From: RGIG1840 sp964626795
Lineage (GTDB): Bacteria > Bacillota_I > Bacilli_A > RF39 > UBA660
Length of the DNA stretch: 36,826 bases
Assembly (NCBI GenBank): GCA_964626795.1
Contig: CAZVIQ010000004.1
Location: 1 to 36,826 of the forward strand
Direction: 5' to 3'
Positions within the stretch are counted from its first letter, which is position 1. Each line of letters begins with the position of its first letter. Position numbers and translations under genes: made by a program. This document shows, one piece after another, positions 1 through 7,592 of the stretch. The notes beneath the pieces were generated by a model. The model was not told the DNA's origin and searched no databases. It saw only the letters and a program-made list of their open reading frames with translations.

Positions 1-2
1 AT

Positions 3-128
3 CTAATGGATTTAACCAATGATGAAGATATACTTGCACCTTTAAGTTTTTTAAGACAAAGAGAAATAGTTCATTACAATAGATTTAAAGAACTTTTAGA
101 TTATTATAAATCAAAAGTCTATAAATAA
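3..128 (+). CDS. C-terminal end of a CotJC / manganese-catalase family protein (partial)
   Basis: The window opens inside this gene; 41 codons are left, in the frame starting at base 3, ending with TAA at 126-128. The visible part contains DILAPLSFLRQREIVHYNRF followed by a helical tail. This matches from memory the end of CotJC and non-heme manganese catalases, where a segment of the form PLRFLREREIVHFQRF supplies a Glu and a His near the di-manganese site; both residues are present here (REIVH). Family role: hydrogen peroxide disproportionation, or in spore formers an inner-coat component. A terminator follows directly. The CotF-like genes at 13.4-13.9 kb fit the coat reading. Only the tail is visible, so catalase versus coat protein cannot be separated. 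Confidence 0.72.
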   Translation, partial: LMDLTNDEDILAPLSFLRQREIVHYNRFKELLDYYKSKVYK

Positions 129-151
129 AACAAGGATTCCCTTGTTTTTTT
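127..151 (+). terminator. Intrinsic terminator of the CotJC-like gene
   Basis: A nine-base-pair stem (127-135 with 140-148, core ACAAGG/CCTTGT) with a four-base loop runs into a T tract. It starts inside the stop codon of the preceding gene. Confidence 0.8.
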
Positions 152-179
152 AACAGTCTTAAATTAAAGAATAATTTAA

Positions 180-623
180 CTAATTGTCATTTATTAATTC
201 TATAGTTTCTTTTATATCTTTTTGAATCAAAGATTGCATAGTATCTTTATATTTAAAAACATTTATTTCTAGTAATCTTTTTTTAACTTTATCACTCAAT
301 TCTTTTTTAACTACTATAATATCTTGTAAAGCTTTTATTTTTTGTCTTACTGCTGTTGGCTTTTCGTCTTCTACTTCTGATAACAATTTATCAATAATAT
401 TATTTATTTTATTATCAACATCCCATTTAGCCTGTTTACATAAAAGTCTATACCCTCTGACTCTTATTGAATATTTTTCGTTTTCTATTATTTTTAAAAA
501 TTCATTAAAATATTGATAAAGACTGTTTTCTTTTTCAGATAAAGCTTCTAATTCTAATAAATTTTTATATGTTTCATTAGAATCTTTTTCATAAAGCATT
601 TTGATCTTTTCTTTGATATTCAT
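180..623 (-). CDS. Small helical-repeat protein, of the kind often labelled SufBD protein
   Basis: A 147-residue soluble protein, almost entirely charged amphipathic helices and without membrane segments. I start it at the ATG at 621-623 because AGGAG lies seven bases upstream; a longer reading frame begins seven codons earlier but has no ribosome binding site and runs into the preceding gene. The pattern of a short linker region, IRVRGYRLLCKQAKWD, then a helix with DEKPTAVRQKIKALQ, resembles from memory a family of about 150-residue Bacillota proteins annotated SufBD, which look like HEAT-type repeats and not like SufB or SufD. The real sufC-sufB pair lies 0.8 kb away on the other strand, which may be coincidence. 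It lies 10 bases after the next gene upstream and probably shares its transcript. Function unknown. Confidence 0.6.
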   Translation of the reverse strand: MNIKEKIKMLYEKDSNETYKNLLELEALSEKENSLYQYFNEFLKIIENEKYSIRVRGYRLLCKQAKWDVDNKINNIIDKLLSEVEDEKPTAVRQKIKALQDIIVVKKELSDKVKKRLLEINVFKYKDTMQSLIQKDIKETIELINDN

Positions 624-633
624 TACATCACTC

Positions 634-1278
634 CTACGAATCACTATTTGTGTTGTGTATTTTTAAATCTTCACCTTTATTTATCAGTTCTCTTATTTCT
701 GTTAAGTTTTTACCTGCATATTTCTTACCCCAAGTTTCTACTTCTCTAGTAAAAGTAGTTATATCAATTACTTTATTATTTTCATCTACATAAACAATAT
801 AGTTTCCAACAATTAAATTTGTTTCTTTTTTATATGATTTATCTTTTTCAATAAAGAATGTTGCCTCTTCGTCGTTATATTCGGGTACATAATAAATTAT
901 ATAATCAGTTCTAAAATTTGTGGTTATTATGGGATGTGAATAATTTAAACCAGAGTCAAGTGTAAATGTAATACCGTTGATTGAAAAATTAATGTCATAT
1001 TCACCAGTTCGTACACAATCAGTAGAATCAAAGCCTGTTGTGAAACACGGAGGATCTTTAATAATTTTCAATAATTTTAATGTGTATTGGTTAGTACCTA
1101 AGTTAATTTTAGCACTTTCATTTAGCTTTAAAGTAACAGAATCTAATCTATCTTCTCGTTTTGAATCTAGTATCTTTAAACTTTCATACTTTTCTTTTAT
1201 GTTTATTGCATAAAAAGATACAAATATATTTAAAATTGCCAATGTTATAAGACTAAAAACCATTAATTTATTCTTCAT
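634..1278 (-). CDS. Membrane-anchored extracytoplasmic protein, unknown function
   Basis: 214 residues. A single hydrophobic segment (about residues 5-24) after the basic start MKNK looks like an uncleaved signal anchor; it has no lipobox cysteine. A short coiled-coil-like stretch (25-45) follows, then a mixed beta-type domain containing two cysteines (C78 and C88), a possible disulfide outside the cell, and a helical C-terminus. A GAAAGGATG ribosome binding site precedes the ATG, with a TATAAT at 1299-1304 on the minus strand. I do not recognise the family. It precedes the helical-repeat gene in the same direction, so the two may be co-transcribed. Confidence 0.7.
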   Translation of the reverse strand: MKNKLMVFSLITLAILNIFVSFYAINIKEKYESLKILDSKREDRLDSVTLKLNESAKINLGTNQYTLKLLKIIKDPPCFTTGFDSTDCVRTGEYDINFSINGITFTLDSGLNYSHPIITTNFRTDYIIYYVPEYNDEEATFFIEKDKSYKKETNLIVGNYIVYVDENNKVIDITTFTREVETWGKKYAGKNLTEIRELINKGEDLKIHNTNSDS

Positions 1279-1356
1279 TTTTACATCCTTTCAAAAAAAT
1301 TATAGAATATACAAATTACTATTTATCATAATAAATCTATTATACTACATTTTTTC

Positions 1357-1377
1357 AACGATTTACTAAAAATCGTT
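1357..1377. repeat. Inverted repeat just upstream of the sufC promoter
   Basis: Perfect eight-base arms AACGATTT and AAATCGTT are separated by five bases and end three bases before the sufC -35 box. It could be an operator for a dimeric regulator or a weak hairpin. No known motif is recognised. Confidence 0.4.
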
Positions 1378-1380
1378 TCC

Positions 1381-1409
1381 TTGTTTTTTGTTGAAAAAGA
1401 TAATATAAT
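1381..1409 (+). promoter_or_regulatory. Sigma-A promoter of sufC-sufB
   Basis: TTGTTT (-35, 1381-1386) and TATAAT (-10, 1404-1409) with 17 bases between. The sufC ribosome binding site AAGGA is at 1421-1425. Confidence 0.7.
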
Positions 1410-1432
1410 TTAACTTACGAAAGGAATTAATT

Positions 1433-2140
1433 ATGTTAGAATTTATAGATGTGTTTTATGAAAAAGATAACAAAAAAATCTTAGATGGTATATCTTTTAA
1501 AATAAAACAAAATGACTTTTTATTAATTACAGGACCTAATGGAAGTGGTAAATCAACTTTAGCTAAATTAATTATTGGTATTATAAAGCCAACAAGCGGT
1601 ACAATACTGTTTAATGGTGAAGATATTACTAATGTATCTATCACCGATAGAGCTAACAAAGGAATTACTTTTACTTTTCAGACTCCAGTTGTTTTTAAAG
1701 GTCTCAAAGTTAGCGATTTACTTAAAATCGCTGGGAAAAGCAACATTTCTTTCATTGAAGCAAGAGATGTTTTAAGTAAAGTAGGATTGTGTGCAAGAGA
1801 ATATCTTAATAGACATGTAGATAAAACTTTATCAGGTGGTGAACTTAAAAGGATAGAAATAGCCTCTAGTTTAGCAAAAGGAAGTCTTATAAGAATTTTT
1901 GATGAACCTGAAGCTGGAATAGATTTATGGAGTTTTGATGATTTAATTGAAGTTTTTAAAGAAATAAAAAAAGAAAGACTTGGTTCTTTAATAATTATTT
2001 CTCATCAGGAAAAACTTCTTAATATAGGTGATAAAATAATGCTGTTAAGCAATGGAAAGATTAAAAAATATGGGAGTAAAAAAGAAGTTCTTCCACTTAT
2101 AAACAAAAAATTCTGCTCTTTCTGTAAGGAGGAAGCATAA
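1433..2140 (+). CDS. sufC: Fe-S cluster assembly ATPase SufC (SufC/SmsC type)
   Basis: A 235-residue ABC ATPase: Walker A GPNGSGKST (34-42), signature LSGGELKRIEIAS, Walker B LIRIFDEPEAGID and the switch His in IISHQEK. The SGGE signature and EPEAGID stretch are typical of SufC and not of an importer or exporter ATPase; no permease lies beside it, and a SufB-like scaffold follows at once. In the Suf complex SufC hydrolyses ATP to open the SufB scaffold while a cluster is built. The C-terminus carries a CSFC dicysteine, which many SufC proteins lack. Its stop overlaps the start of the next gene by one base (TAATG), so translation is coupled. Only two genes are present: no SufD, SufS or SufU, as in the two-component SMS systems of anaerobes. 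Confidence 0.9.
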   Translation: MLEFIDVFYEKDNKKILDGISFKIKQNDFLLITGPNGSGKSTLAKLIIGIIKPTSGTILFNGEDITNVSITDRANKGITFTFQTPVVFKGLKVSDLLKIAGKSNISFIEARDVLSKVGLCAREYLNRHVDKTLSGGELKRIEIASSLAKGSLIRIFDEPEAGIDLWSFDDLIEVFKEIKKERLGSLIIISHQEKLLNIGDKIMLLSNGKIKKYGSKKEVLPLINKKFCSFCKEEA

Positions 2141-3051
2141 TGGATATTAAAAGTAATTTATATAAAAATATTGATATGCTTAATATTGATAAAACTAACA
2201 GTTACAACTTAAGAGAAAATGGAACTTTAGTAGAAAGAAACAGTACTGAAAATGTTGTTATTGAAACTAAAAAAGATAATCCTGGAATAGATATTTATGT
2301 AAAAAAAGGAACTAAAAATAATATACTTCAAATACCTGTAATAGTTACAGCTTCAGGTATGCATGACATGGTATATAATGATTTCAATATTGAAGAAAAT
2401 GCTGAGATAACTATCTTTGCAGGATGCGCGATACATAATGATTGTGATAACGATACCAGCCATAGTGGAATACATACGTTTAGAATAGGCAAGAATGCTA
2501 AAGTTAAATATATAGAAAAACATTATGGATGCGGCGAATTTAGTAAAAAATCAATTAATACTGATACCATCATATTTCAAGAAGAAGGATCAGAATTTAA
2601 AATTGAAACATATCAAATTGAAGGTCTAGAAAACGCTATTAGAAGAACTATAGCGACACTTGGAAAAAATACCAGCTTGAATATTGATGAAAAATTACTA
2701 TCAACTGATAAAGATAATATTTCAACTTACTTTAAAATTGATTTAAATGGAGAAAATTCGAAATGTAATGTTATTTCTAAATCTATAGCTAAGAATAATT
2801 CAAAACAGAAATTCACTTCTGTAGTAAATGGAAATAATAAATGCTTTGGTCATGTTGAATGTGACGCAATACTTATGGATAAAACCGTAGTAACTTCAAC
2901 ACCTAAAATTGTTGCTAAAACTCCTGATGCAAACATTACTCACGAAGCATCAATAGGTAAGATTGCAGAAGATGAAATAATTAAGCTTATGACTCTAGGA
3001 TTAACAGAAGAAGAAGCAGTAGATGAAATAATAAGAAGTTTTTTAAACTAA
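2140..3051 (+). CDS. sufB: SufB/SufD family Fe-S cluster scaffold, short form
   Basis: 303 residues, against about 450-480 for classical SufB. The beta-helix core and helical C-terminus are present while most of the N-terminal part is reduced. Key residues are visible: C241 in HVECDAI, at the place of the SufB cysteine that carries sulfur or cluster, and H268-E269 in ITHEASIGKI. The C-terminal GLTEEEAVDEII is the usual SufC-binding end. Extra cysteines lie in AGCAIHNDCD and GCGEF. With SufC alone this matches the minimal SmsC-SmsB arrangement of anaerobic Bacillota and archaea, where the scaffold is taken to act as a homodimer. It starts within the sufC stop codon and a terminator overlaps its end. 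Confidence 0.88.
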   Translation: MDIKSNLYKNIDMLNIDKTNSYNLRENGTLVERNSTENVVIETKKDNPGIDIYVKKGTKNNILQIPVIVTASGMHDMVYNDFNIEENAEITIFAGCAIHNDCDNDTSHSGIHTFRIGKNAKVKYIEKHYGCGEFSKKSINTDTIIFQEEGSEFKIETYQIEGLENAIRRTIATLGKNTSLNIDEKLLSTDKDNISTYFKIDLNGENSKCNVISKSIAKNNSKQKFTSVVNGNNKCFGHVECDAILMDKTVVTSTPKIVAKTPDANITHEASIGKIAEDEIIKLMTLGLTEEEAVDEIIRSFLN

Positions 3052-3064
3052 AACTTCTTTTATT
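3033..3064 (+). terminator. Terminator of sufC-sufB
   Basis: A nine-base-pair stem (3034-3042 with 3050-3058, AGAAGTTTT/AAAACTTCT) spans the sufB stop codon and is followed by a T-rich tract. The convergent gene ends at 3060. Confidence 0.7.
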
Positions 3065-3974
3065 TTATATCAATCTTATTAAATATCCATATTGCTAAAA
3101 CCGATGTGATTATTAAATATATTATTAATATTAAATTTCCTTTTGTTATATTTAAAGTTATATTAAAAGCTTCATTAATAGTAAGCATATCAATCTTATT
3201 AAGTAAAACATTATAATCTAGATATGGTAGAAAAGTGTATTTAATAATTTTAAATTTAATTGATAAAAGCATAGTTGAAATTAAAGGGCCAAAAGTTATA
3301 AGACTTATTCCAATTATAAAACTTAAGTAACTATTCATAGTTATTGTTGATAAATTAAAAGTTATTAACGTTAGAAATAAAATTGGTATAGAACATATAA
3401 AATAATTAGTAGTATATTTACTTAAAAACAAAACCTCTTTAATATTGCTATTATAAATAAAAGTTTTTATTTTAAATGGATTAATTCTGTAAATAAAAGC
3501 ATTAAAAATAATCGTACTTATATAAATTAAGGAAATATATAATAATGTTATTAACAATAACATAATAAATTTACTAATAATAAGCTTTCTTCGACTAAAA
3601 TGGCGCGTTAATATATTTTTAATAGTGCCATTTTCAAATTCATTTAATAATATCTTGGATGAGATAAATAGAAAAATAAAACCTGTAAACATTAAAAATG
3701 TTATTGATTTATTAAATGATGATTTTACTTTATCATAGTTCTCTATTTTATTATCTGTTATGTAATTATAAATAATATTATTTTCTTTAACTAATTCTTT
3801 AGATTTTAAATTATCTGATCTATTTTCTATGTAAGAATATTCTTTTACATATTCATTACTTTTATAATTTAAAAATACTATTATAAAACTTAAACTTATT
3901 ATAACTAGAAATATATAATAATATGTTTTAGTTTTGAAAATTTTAAATAATTCAAACTTTATAAGACTACTCAT
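3060..3974 (-). CDS. ABC-2 type transporter permease
   Basis: 304 residues with a cytoplasmic N-terminus (SSLIKFELFKIFK), a membrane helix at about 17-36, a long loop of about 50 residues, then five more hydrophobic segments. This is the architecture of BcrB/LanEFG-type ABC-2 permeases. The loop followed by EFENGTIKNILTRHFSRRKL is the typical coupling region of the family. Its ATG overlaps the stop of the ATPase gene (ATGA), with GGAGGT just upstream inside that gene, so the two are translationally coupled. Likely exports or expels a peptide, antibiotic or lipid; the substrate cannot be read from sequence. Confidence 0.82.
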   Translation of the reverse strand: MSSLIKFELFKIFKTKTYYYIFLVIISLSFIIVFLNYKSNEYVKEYSYIENRSDNLKSKELVKENNIIYNYITDNKIENYDKVKSSFNKSITFLMFTGFIFLFISSKILLNEFENGTIKNILTRHFSRRKLIISKFIMLLLITLLYISLIYISTIIFNAFIYRINPFKIKTFIYNSNIKEVLFLSKYTTNYFICSIPILFLTLITFNLSTITMNSYLSFIIGISLITFGPLISTMLLSIKFKIIKYTFLPYLDYNVLLNKIDMLTINEAFNITLNITKGNLILIIYLIITSVLAIWIFNKIDIK

Positions 3975-4654
3975 TTTACCTCCACAAATAATTTTTCAAG
4001 AACCTCTATATTTTCAAAAGGCGCATTCTTATTTTCTATAATTCTGCCATTTTTAATAAATAATACTTCGTTACACAAAGAATAAATCAAACTTAAATCA
4101 TGAGTGCAAATTATCACAGTAACATTTCTTAAACTTTTAATTAATTCTTTAAATTTAATTACTTCTCCTGGATCAAATCCATTTGTTGGTTCATCAAGTA
4201 TTAATATTTCTGGTTTATTTAATATATTTAAAGCTAGTGCTAATTTTTGTCTCATACCTAATGAATATGTTTTTACTTTTTTATTTATAAATTCATTAAG
4301 GTTCATACTATCAATTAAATTATTAATATCAATTTTATTATTATAAAGTATGTTATATAATTCTAAGTTTTCTTTGCCTGAAAAATTATCATAGAATTTT
4401 GGTGATTCTATTAAAGATGATATTGACTTATAAATTTCTTTATTTCCAGAATAAATAATTTGATTAAATTTAAAGAAACCACTTGAAGGCTTATATAAAT
4501 CCATGAGTATTCTTAATAAGGTTGTTTTACCACTTCCATTTGGACCTACTATACCAAAAACAATGTTTTTCTTTATCTTAAAATTAATATTATTAAGTAT
4601 AAATTTATTTTTAATCTTTTTATTTAAATTATAAACTTCTATAGCATTTTCCAT
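3971..4654 (-). CDS. ABC transporter ATPase, BcrA/lantibiotic-immunity type
   Basis: 227 residues: Walker A GPNGSGKTT, a Q-loop region replaced by SSLIESPKFY (typical of the BcrA branch, where the usual Gln is Glu in IE.P.FY), signature YSLGMRQKLALA, Walker B ILILDEPTNGFDPGE and switch His in ICTHDLSL. Together with the overlapping permease gene it forms a two-gene exporter of the bacitracin/lantibiotic-resistance class. AGGAGG lies ten bases before the ATG and a plausible promoter is at 4676-4704. No two-component regulator or peptide precursor lies next to it, so the inducer is unknown. Confidence 0.88.
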   Translation of the reverse strand: MENAIEVYNLNKKIKNKFILNNINFKIKKNIVFGIVGPNGSGKTTLLRILMDLYKPSSGFFKFNQIIYSGNKEIYKSISSLIESPKFYDNFSGKENLELYNILYNNKIDINNLIDSMNLNEFINKKVKTYSLGMRQKLALALNILNKPEILILDEPTNGFDPGEVIKFKELIKSLRNVTVIICTHDLSLIYSLCNEVLFIKNGRIIENKNAPFENIEVLEKLFVEVK

Positions 4655-4675
4655 AAAATATCTACCTCCTAAAAA

Positions 4676-4704
4676 GTTATAACATAAATAAAAAAATAAG
4701 TAAA
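4676..4704 (-). promoter_or_regulatory. Promoter of the ABC exporter
   Basis: On the minus strand TTTACT (4699-4704) and TATAAC (4676-4681) with 17 bases between, followed by AGGAGG. The -35 box lies inside one arm of the hairpin at 4694-4722. Confidence 0.5.
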
Positions 4705-4722
4705 AATGCAGTTTACTTATTT
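4694..4722 (-). terminator. Second hairpin downstream of glyA
   Basis: An 11-base-pair A/T-rich stem (4694-4704 with 4712-4722) with a seven-base loop, followed on the minus strand by a T-rich stretch. It probably backs up the terminator at 4740-4771. Confidence 0.5.
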
Positions 4723-4739
4723 ATAATTGATTAAATTAT

Positions 4740-4771
4740 TCAAAAAAAGAAAATCTAATATTCAGATTTTC
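4740..4771 (-). terminator. Terminator of the glyA operon
   Basis: An eight-base-pair stem (4749-4756 with 4764-4771, GAAAATCT/AGATTTTC), then seven T residues on the minus strand. Confidence 0.75.
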
Positions 4772-4808
4772 ATATTTTATCTAATTATTATAATAATTTT
4801 TAAATATT

Positions 4809-6038
4809 TTATAAGTTTTCATATAAAGGATATTTATCAGTTATTTTTTTAACTCTAAGTTTTAAGTTATTTAAAACTGTTTCATCATCTTTATTAGATA
4901 ATGCTTCATCTATAATTTTCCCTATTTCAATAAAATCTTTTTCTTTAAGCCCCCTGGTAGTCATCGCTGGACTTCCAAGTCTTATACCACTTGTTATAAA
5001 TGGACTTTCTGTTTCATTGGGAATTGTATTTTTATTAACAGTTATATTTATATTTTCTAAAACTGTTTCTGCTTCTTTACCTGTTAAGCCTGATTTACTT
5101 TTAACATCTAGAAGAACTATGTGATTATCAGTTCCATTTGACACTACATGATACCCTAAAGACATTAAAGTATCTGCTAAAGTTTTTGCATTTTTTAATA
5201 CTTGAGTCTGATATTTTTTAAAAGACACATCTAAAGCTTCAATAAAACACATTGCTTTACCTGCGATAATATGCATTAAAGGTCCTCCCTGAATACCAGG
5301 AAATATTGTTTTTTGAATTTTTTTATAAATTTCTTCGTTATTAGTTAAAATAATTCCCCCTCTTGGACCTCTAAGAGTTTTATGAGTAGTAGATGTTACA
5401 ACATCAGCGTAGGGAATTGGATTTTCATGTAATCCAGCAGCAACTAATCCTGCAATATGTGCCATATCAACCATTAGATATGCACCTACTTCATCAGATA
5501 TTTCTCTAAACTTTTTGAAATCAAGTTTCCTTGAATATGCACTTGCCCCTGCAATAATCATTTTAGGCTTTTCCTTTTGTGCAATTTTTCTTAACTCTTC
5601 ATAATCAATCAGTTCGGTTTCTTTATTAACTCCATAACTGATTATTTCATATTCTTTTCCACTAAAATTAATTGGATGACCATGAGTCAGATGCCCCCCA
5701 TCACTTAAATTCATTCCAAGCACTTTATCTCCAACATTTAGAAGTGCTTTATATATTGCCATATTTGCACTGCTTCCTGAATGAGGTTGGACATTAACAT
5801 ACTCTGCACCAAATAATTCTTTTAGTTTTTCACAGGCAAGATCTTCAACTTTATCAATAAAATGACAGCCACCATAATATCTTTTTGCACTATATCCTTC
5901 TGCATATTTATTAGTAAGTACACTTCCTGTAACATTAAGAATATCTTCTGATACAAAGTTTTCTGATGCAATAAGTTCTATATTATTTCTTTGTCTTTCT
6001 AATTCTTCATTTATATATCCAAATAATTTATCTTTCAT
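4809..6038 (-). CDS. glyA: Serine hydroxymethyltransferase
   Basis: 409 residues, the normal length. It converts serine and tetrahydrofolate to glycine and 5,10-methylene-tetrahydrofolate using pyridoxal phosphate. The PLP lysine is K220 in TSTTHKTLRGPRGG. The N-terminal ELIASENFVS, the HSGSSAN phosphate loop and the DMAHIAGL segment, whose Asp binds the cofactor nitrogen, are all intact. AGGAGG precedes the ATG and the gene begins eight bases after the AAA+ ATPase gene, so both are read from one transcript. The pairing of glyA with a Clp-like ATPase is not a standard operon and may be only a shared transcript. Confidence 0.97.
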   Translation of the reverse strand: MKDKLFGYINEELERQRNNIELIASENFVSEDILNVTGSVLTNKYAEGYSAKRYYGGCHFIDKVEDLACEKLKELFGAEYVNVQPHSGSSANMAIYKALLNVGDKVLGMNLSDGGHLTHGHPINFSGKEYEIISYGVNKETELIDYEELRKIAQKEKPKMIIAGASAYSRKLDFKKFREISDEVGAYLMVDMAHIAGLVAAGLHENPIPYADVVTSTTHKTLRGPRGGIILTNNEEIYKKIQKTIFPGIQGGPLMHIIAGKAMCFIEALDVSFKKYQTQVLKNAKTLADTLMSLGYHVVSNGTDNHIVLLDVKSKSGLTGKEAETVLENINITVNKNTIPNETESPFITSGIRLGSPAMTTRGLKEKDFIEIGKIIDEALSNKDDETVLNNLKLRVKKITDKYPLYENL

Positions 6039-6046
6039 TTGTCCTC

Positions 6047-6988
6047 CTAAATATTATCTAAATCGGCCTGCTCTTCTTCTATTAAATCTTTAAATTGCTC
6101 TTTAAATTTTGGTAATTCTTTCTTTTTAACATCATCATAAACATTTTTTGTAGTAGCGATGGCTCTATAAACATGTTTTATTTTAAGTTCTTTTGCATTT
6201 TCAAAACTTGCATTGGAAAAAGCATTGGAAAGTAATGTCAAGGCTATATCAGGATATCTGTTTCCTATTTCATATACTCTTTTATATTCATCAGTCATCT
6301 GTGTTATAAACGCAAAGATTTTTTCTTTAATAAAATCTGTATAATTTAATTTTACTCCACTATGTTTTTCAAATTTAGGATAAGTTCCCATAAGAATCTT
6401 AACTACATCTTCTTGAGTAGGTTCCTCTATGTCTACTTTTAAAAATCTTCTAAGAAACGCTCTATCTCGTAAAATATATGCTTCATATTCTTCTGTTGTT
6501 GTAGCCCCTATCATTTTTATAGTACCACGGTCTAGACCGGGTTTTAACATATTAGCAAAGTCAACATTTAAATTTGAAGTATTTCTACTAACTAAAAGAT
6601 GAACTTCATCTATAAATAAAATTATATTTTCTCTTTCTTTTAATTCATCTACAAGTATCTGAAGTCTATTTTCATTTTGTCCTTCACTTACAGATGTACC
6701 AAGCAAACTAGAAATATTAACTTTAATAAGTTCATATCCTTTTAATGCTTCAGGCACCATACCGAGCTGCATACGATATCCAAGACCTTCCACTACTGCT
6801 GTTTTACCAATACCTGGCTTACCAACCAATAATGCACTTTTTTCAGGTGTTAACAGAATTAAAATAGCTTCTTTTATTTCTTTATCTCTTCCTATTGCTG
6901 GATTTGTTATGTACGCTTTCTTAGTTAAATTCTCACCAAAAGTTTCTAAAACACTAAACTTCTTATTTATAATATTTTCTTCATTCAT
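6047..6988 (-). CDS. Stand-alone Clp D1-like AAA+ ATPase
   Basis: 313 residues. I start it at the ATG at 6986-6988, eight bases after AAGGTG; the frame also offers a GTG three codons upstream, too close to that site. It corresponds to one AAA+ module of ClpB/ClpC D1: PAIGRDKEIK (box II), Walker A GKPGIGKT (56-63), Walker B ILFIDEVH (D127, E128), sensor-1 IGATTTEEY, arginine fingers in RDRAFLRRF (R180/R181), then a lid ending in a charged tail. It lacks the Clp N-domain, the middle coiled coil and D2. The segment that carries the KYRG pore-loop tyrosine in Clp unfoldases reads GTSVSEGQNENRLQ, so the substrate-pulling aromatic is absent. It may remodel a specific partner; the tail-anchored protein upstream is a candidate, although a terminator lies between them. 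Confidence 0.85.
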   Translation of the reverse strand: MNEENIINKKFSVLETFGENLTKKAYITNPAIGRDKEIKEAILILLTPEKSALLVGKPGIGKTAVVEGLGYRMQLGMVPEALKGYELIKVNISSLLGTSVSEGQNENRLQILVDELKERENIILFIDEVHLLVSRNTSNLNVDFANMLKPGLDRGTIKMIGATTTEEYEAYILRDRAFLRRFLKVDIEEPTQEDVVKILMGTYPKFEKHSGVKLNYTDFIKEKIFAFITQMTDEYKRVYEIGNRYPDIALTLLSNAFSNASFENAKELKIKHVYRAIATTKNVYDDVKKKELPKFKEQFKDLIEEEQADLDNI

Positions 6989-7030
6989 TTTTATCACACC
7001 TTATAAGTTCATTATACAATTTTTAATAAT

Positions 7031-7065
7031 AAAAATAAATAAAATCTGATAATATATCAGATTTT
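7031..7065 (-). terminator. Hairpin between the tail-anchored protein and AAA+ genes
   Basis: A perfect ten-base-pair stem (7041-7050 with 7056-7065, AAAATCTGAT/ATCAGATTTT) followed on the minus strand by ATTTATTTTT. A TATAAT at 7011-7016 (minus) may restart transcription for the AAA+ and glyA genes. Confidence 0.65.
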
Positions 7066-7069
7066 AATA

Positions 7070-7429
7070 TTATTTAATAAATAAACTTGCAATATATATA
7101 ATTATTCCTGTAACAATAAGTATTGCAATAAAGAGAAGATATTTCCATATCATTTTACTTTTTACTGGTTCTGCCTTTATATCTTTACTGTTATATGTAA
7201 TATTGTAATTATCACTTTGATTCATATTATCATTATACTCTTGTGACATATCCTGATTAAATATATCATTATGTATTTCAAAAATATTTACATTTTTTTT
7301 ATCTTCTACAACAGGTTCATCAGGAATGTTTTTAAAAGTACTAATATTCATATTGTTATTAACACTTGGATCATACGGATTAGGTATATTATTATCTAAA
7401 TTATTAAAATCTTCAGAATTTGGTCCCAT
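7070..7429 (-). CDS. Asn-rich, tail-anchored membrane protein, unknown function
   Basis: 119 residues. The first 90 are polar and low in complexity, rich in Asn and Asp (repeated NN, NMN and DN stretches), with no recognisable domain. A basic KSKMIWK then leads into one C-terminal hydrophobic helix (about 95-117) ending in SLFIK. This predicts a cytoplasmic disordered head on a C-terminal anchor. GGAGAG lies upstream of the ATG and a good promoter sits at 7450-7478. I do not recognise a family. The same-strand AAA+ gene follows after a terminator-like hairpin, so any functional link is inference. Confidence 0.7.
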   Translation of the reverse strand: MGPNSEDFNNLDNNIPNPYDPSVNNNMNISTFKNIPDEPVVEDKKNVNIFEIHNDIFNQDMSQEYNDNMNQSDNYNITYNSKDIKAEPVKSKMIWKYLLFIAILIVTGIIIYIASLFIK

Positions 7430-7449
7430 AAATTCACTCTCCTATAATA

Positions 7450-7478
7450 AGTATAAGTATAAAAGCAATATTTTTCAA
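7450..7478 (-). promoter_or_regulatory. Promoter of the tail-anchored protein gene
   Basis: Minus strand TTGAAA (7473-7478) and TATACT (7450-7455), 17-base spacer. Confidence 0.65.
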
Positions 7479-7505
7479 GAAAATTAAATTTTAAATAAAA
7501 AATAA

Positions 7506-7533
7506 TTGAAGTATAAATAATGCGTGCTATAAT
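7506..7533 (+). promoter_or_regulatory. Promoter of the diguanylate cyclase gene
   Basis: TTGAAG (7506-7511), 16-base spacer, TATAAT (7528-7533) with an extended TGC just before it. Confidence 0.7.
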
Positions 7534-7592
7534 AATAATATAAATAAAAGCAATACTTTAATTAAAACATAGTAGTAGGAAACGAGGTAACT

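Noticed and set aside
4694..4771. Two neighbouring hairpins as a repeat element or small RNA.
   Set aside because: Both are followed by T tracts on the minus strand directly after glyA, so tandem termination explains them.
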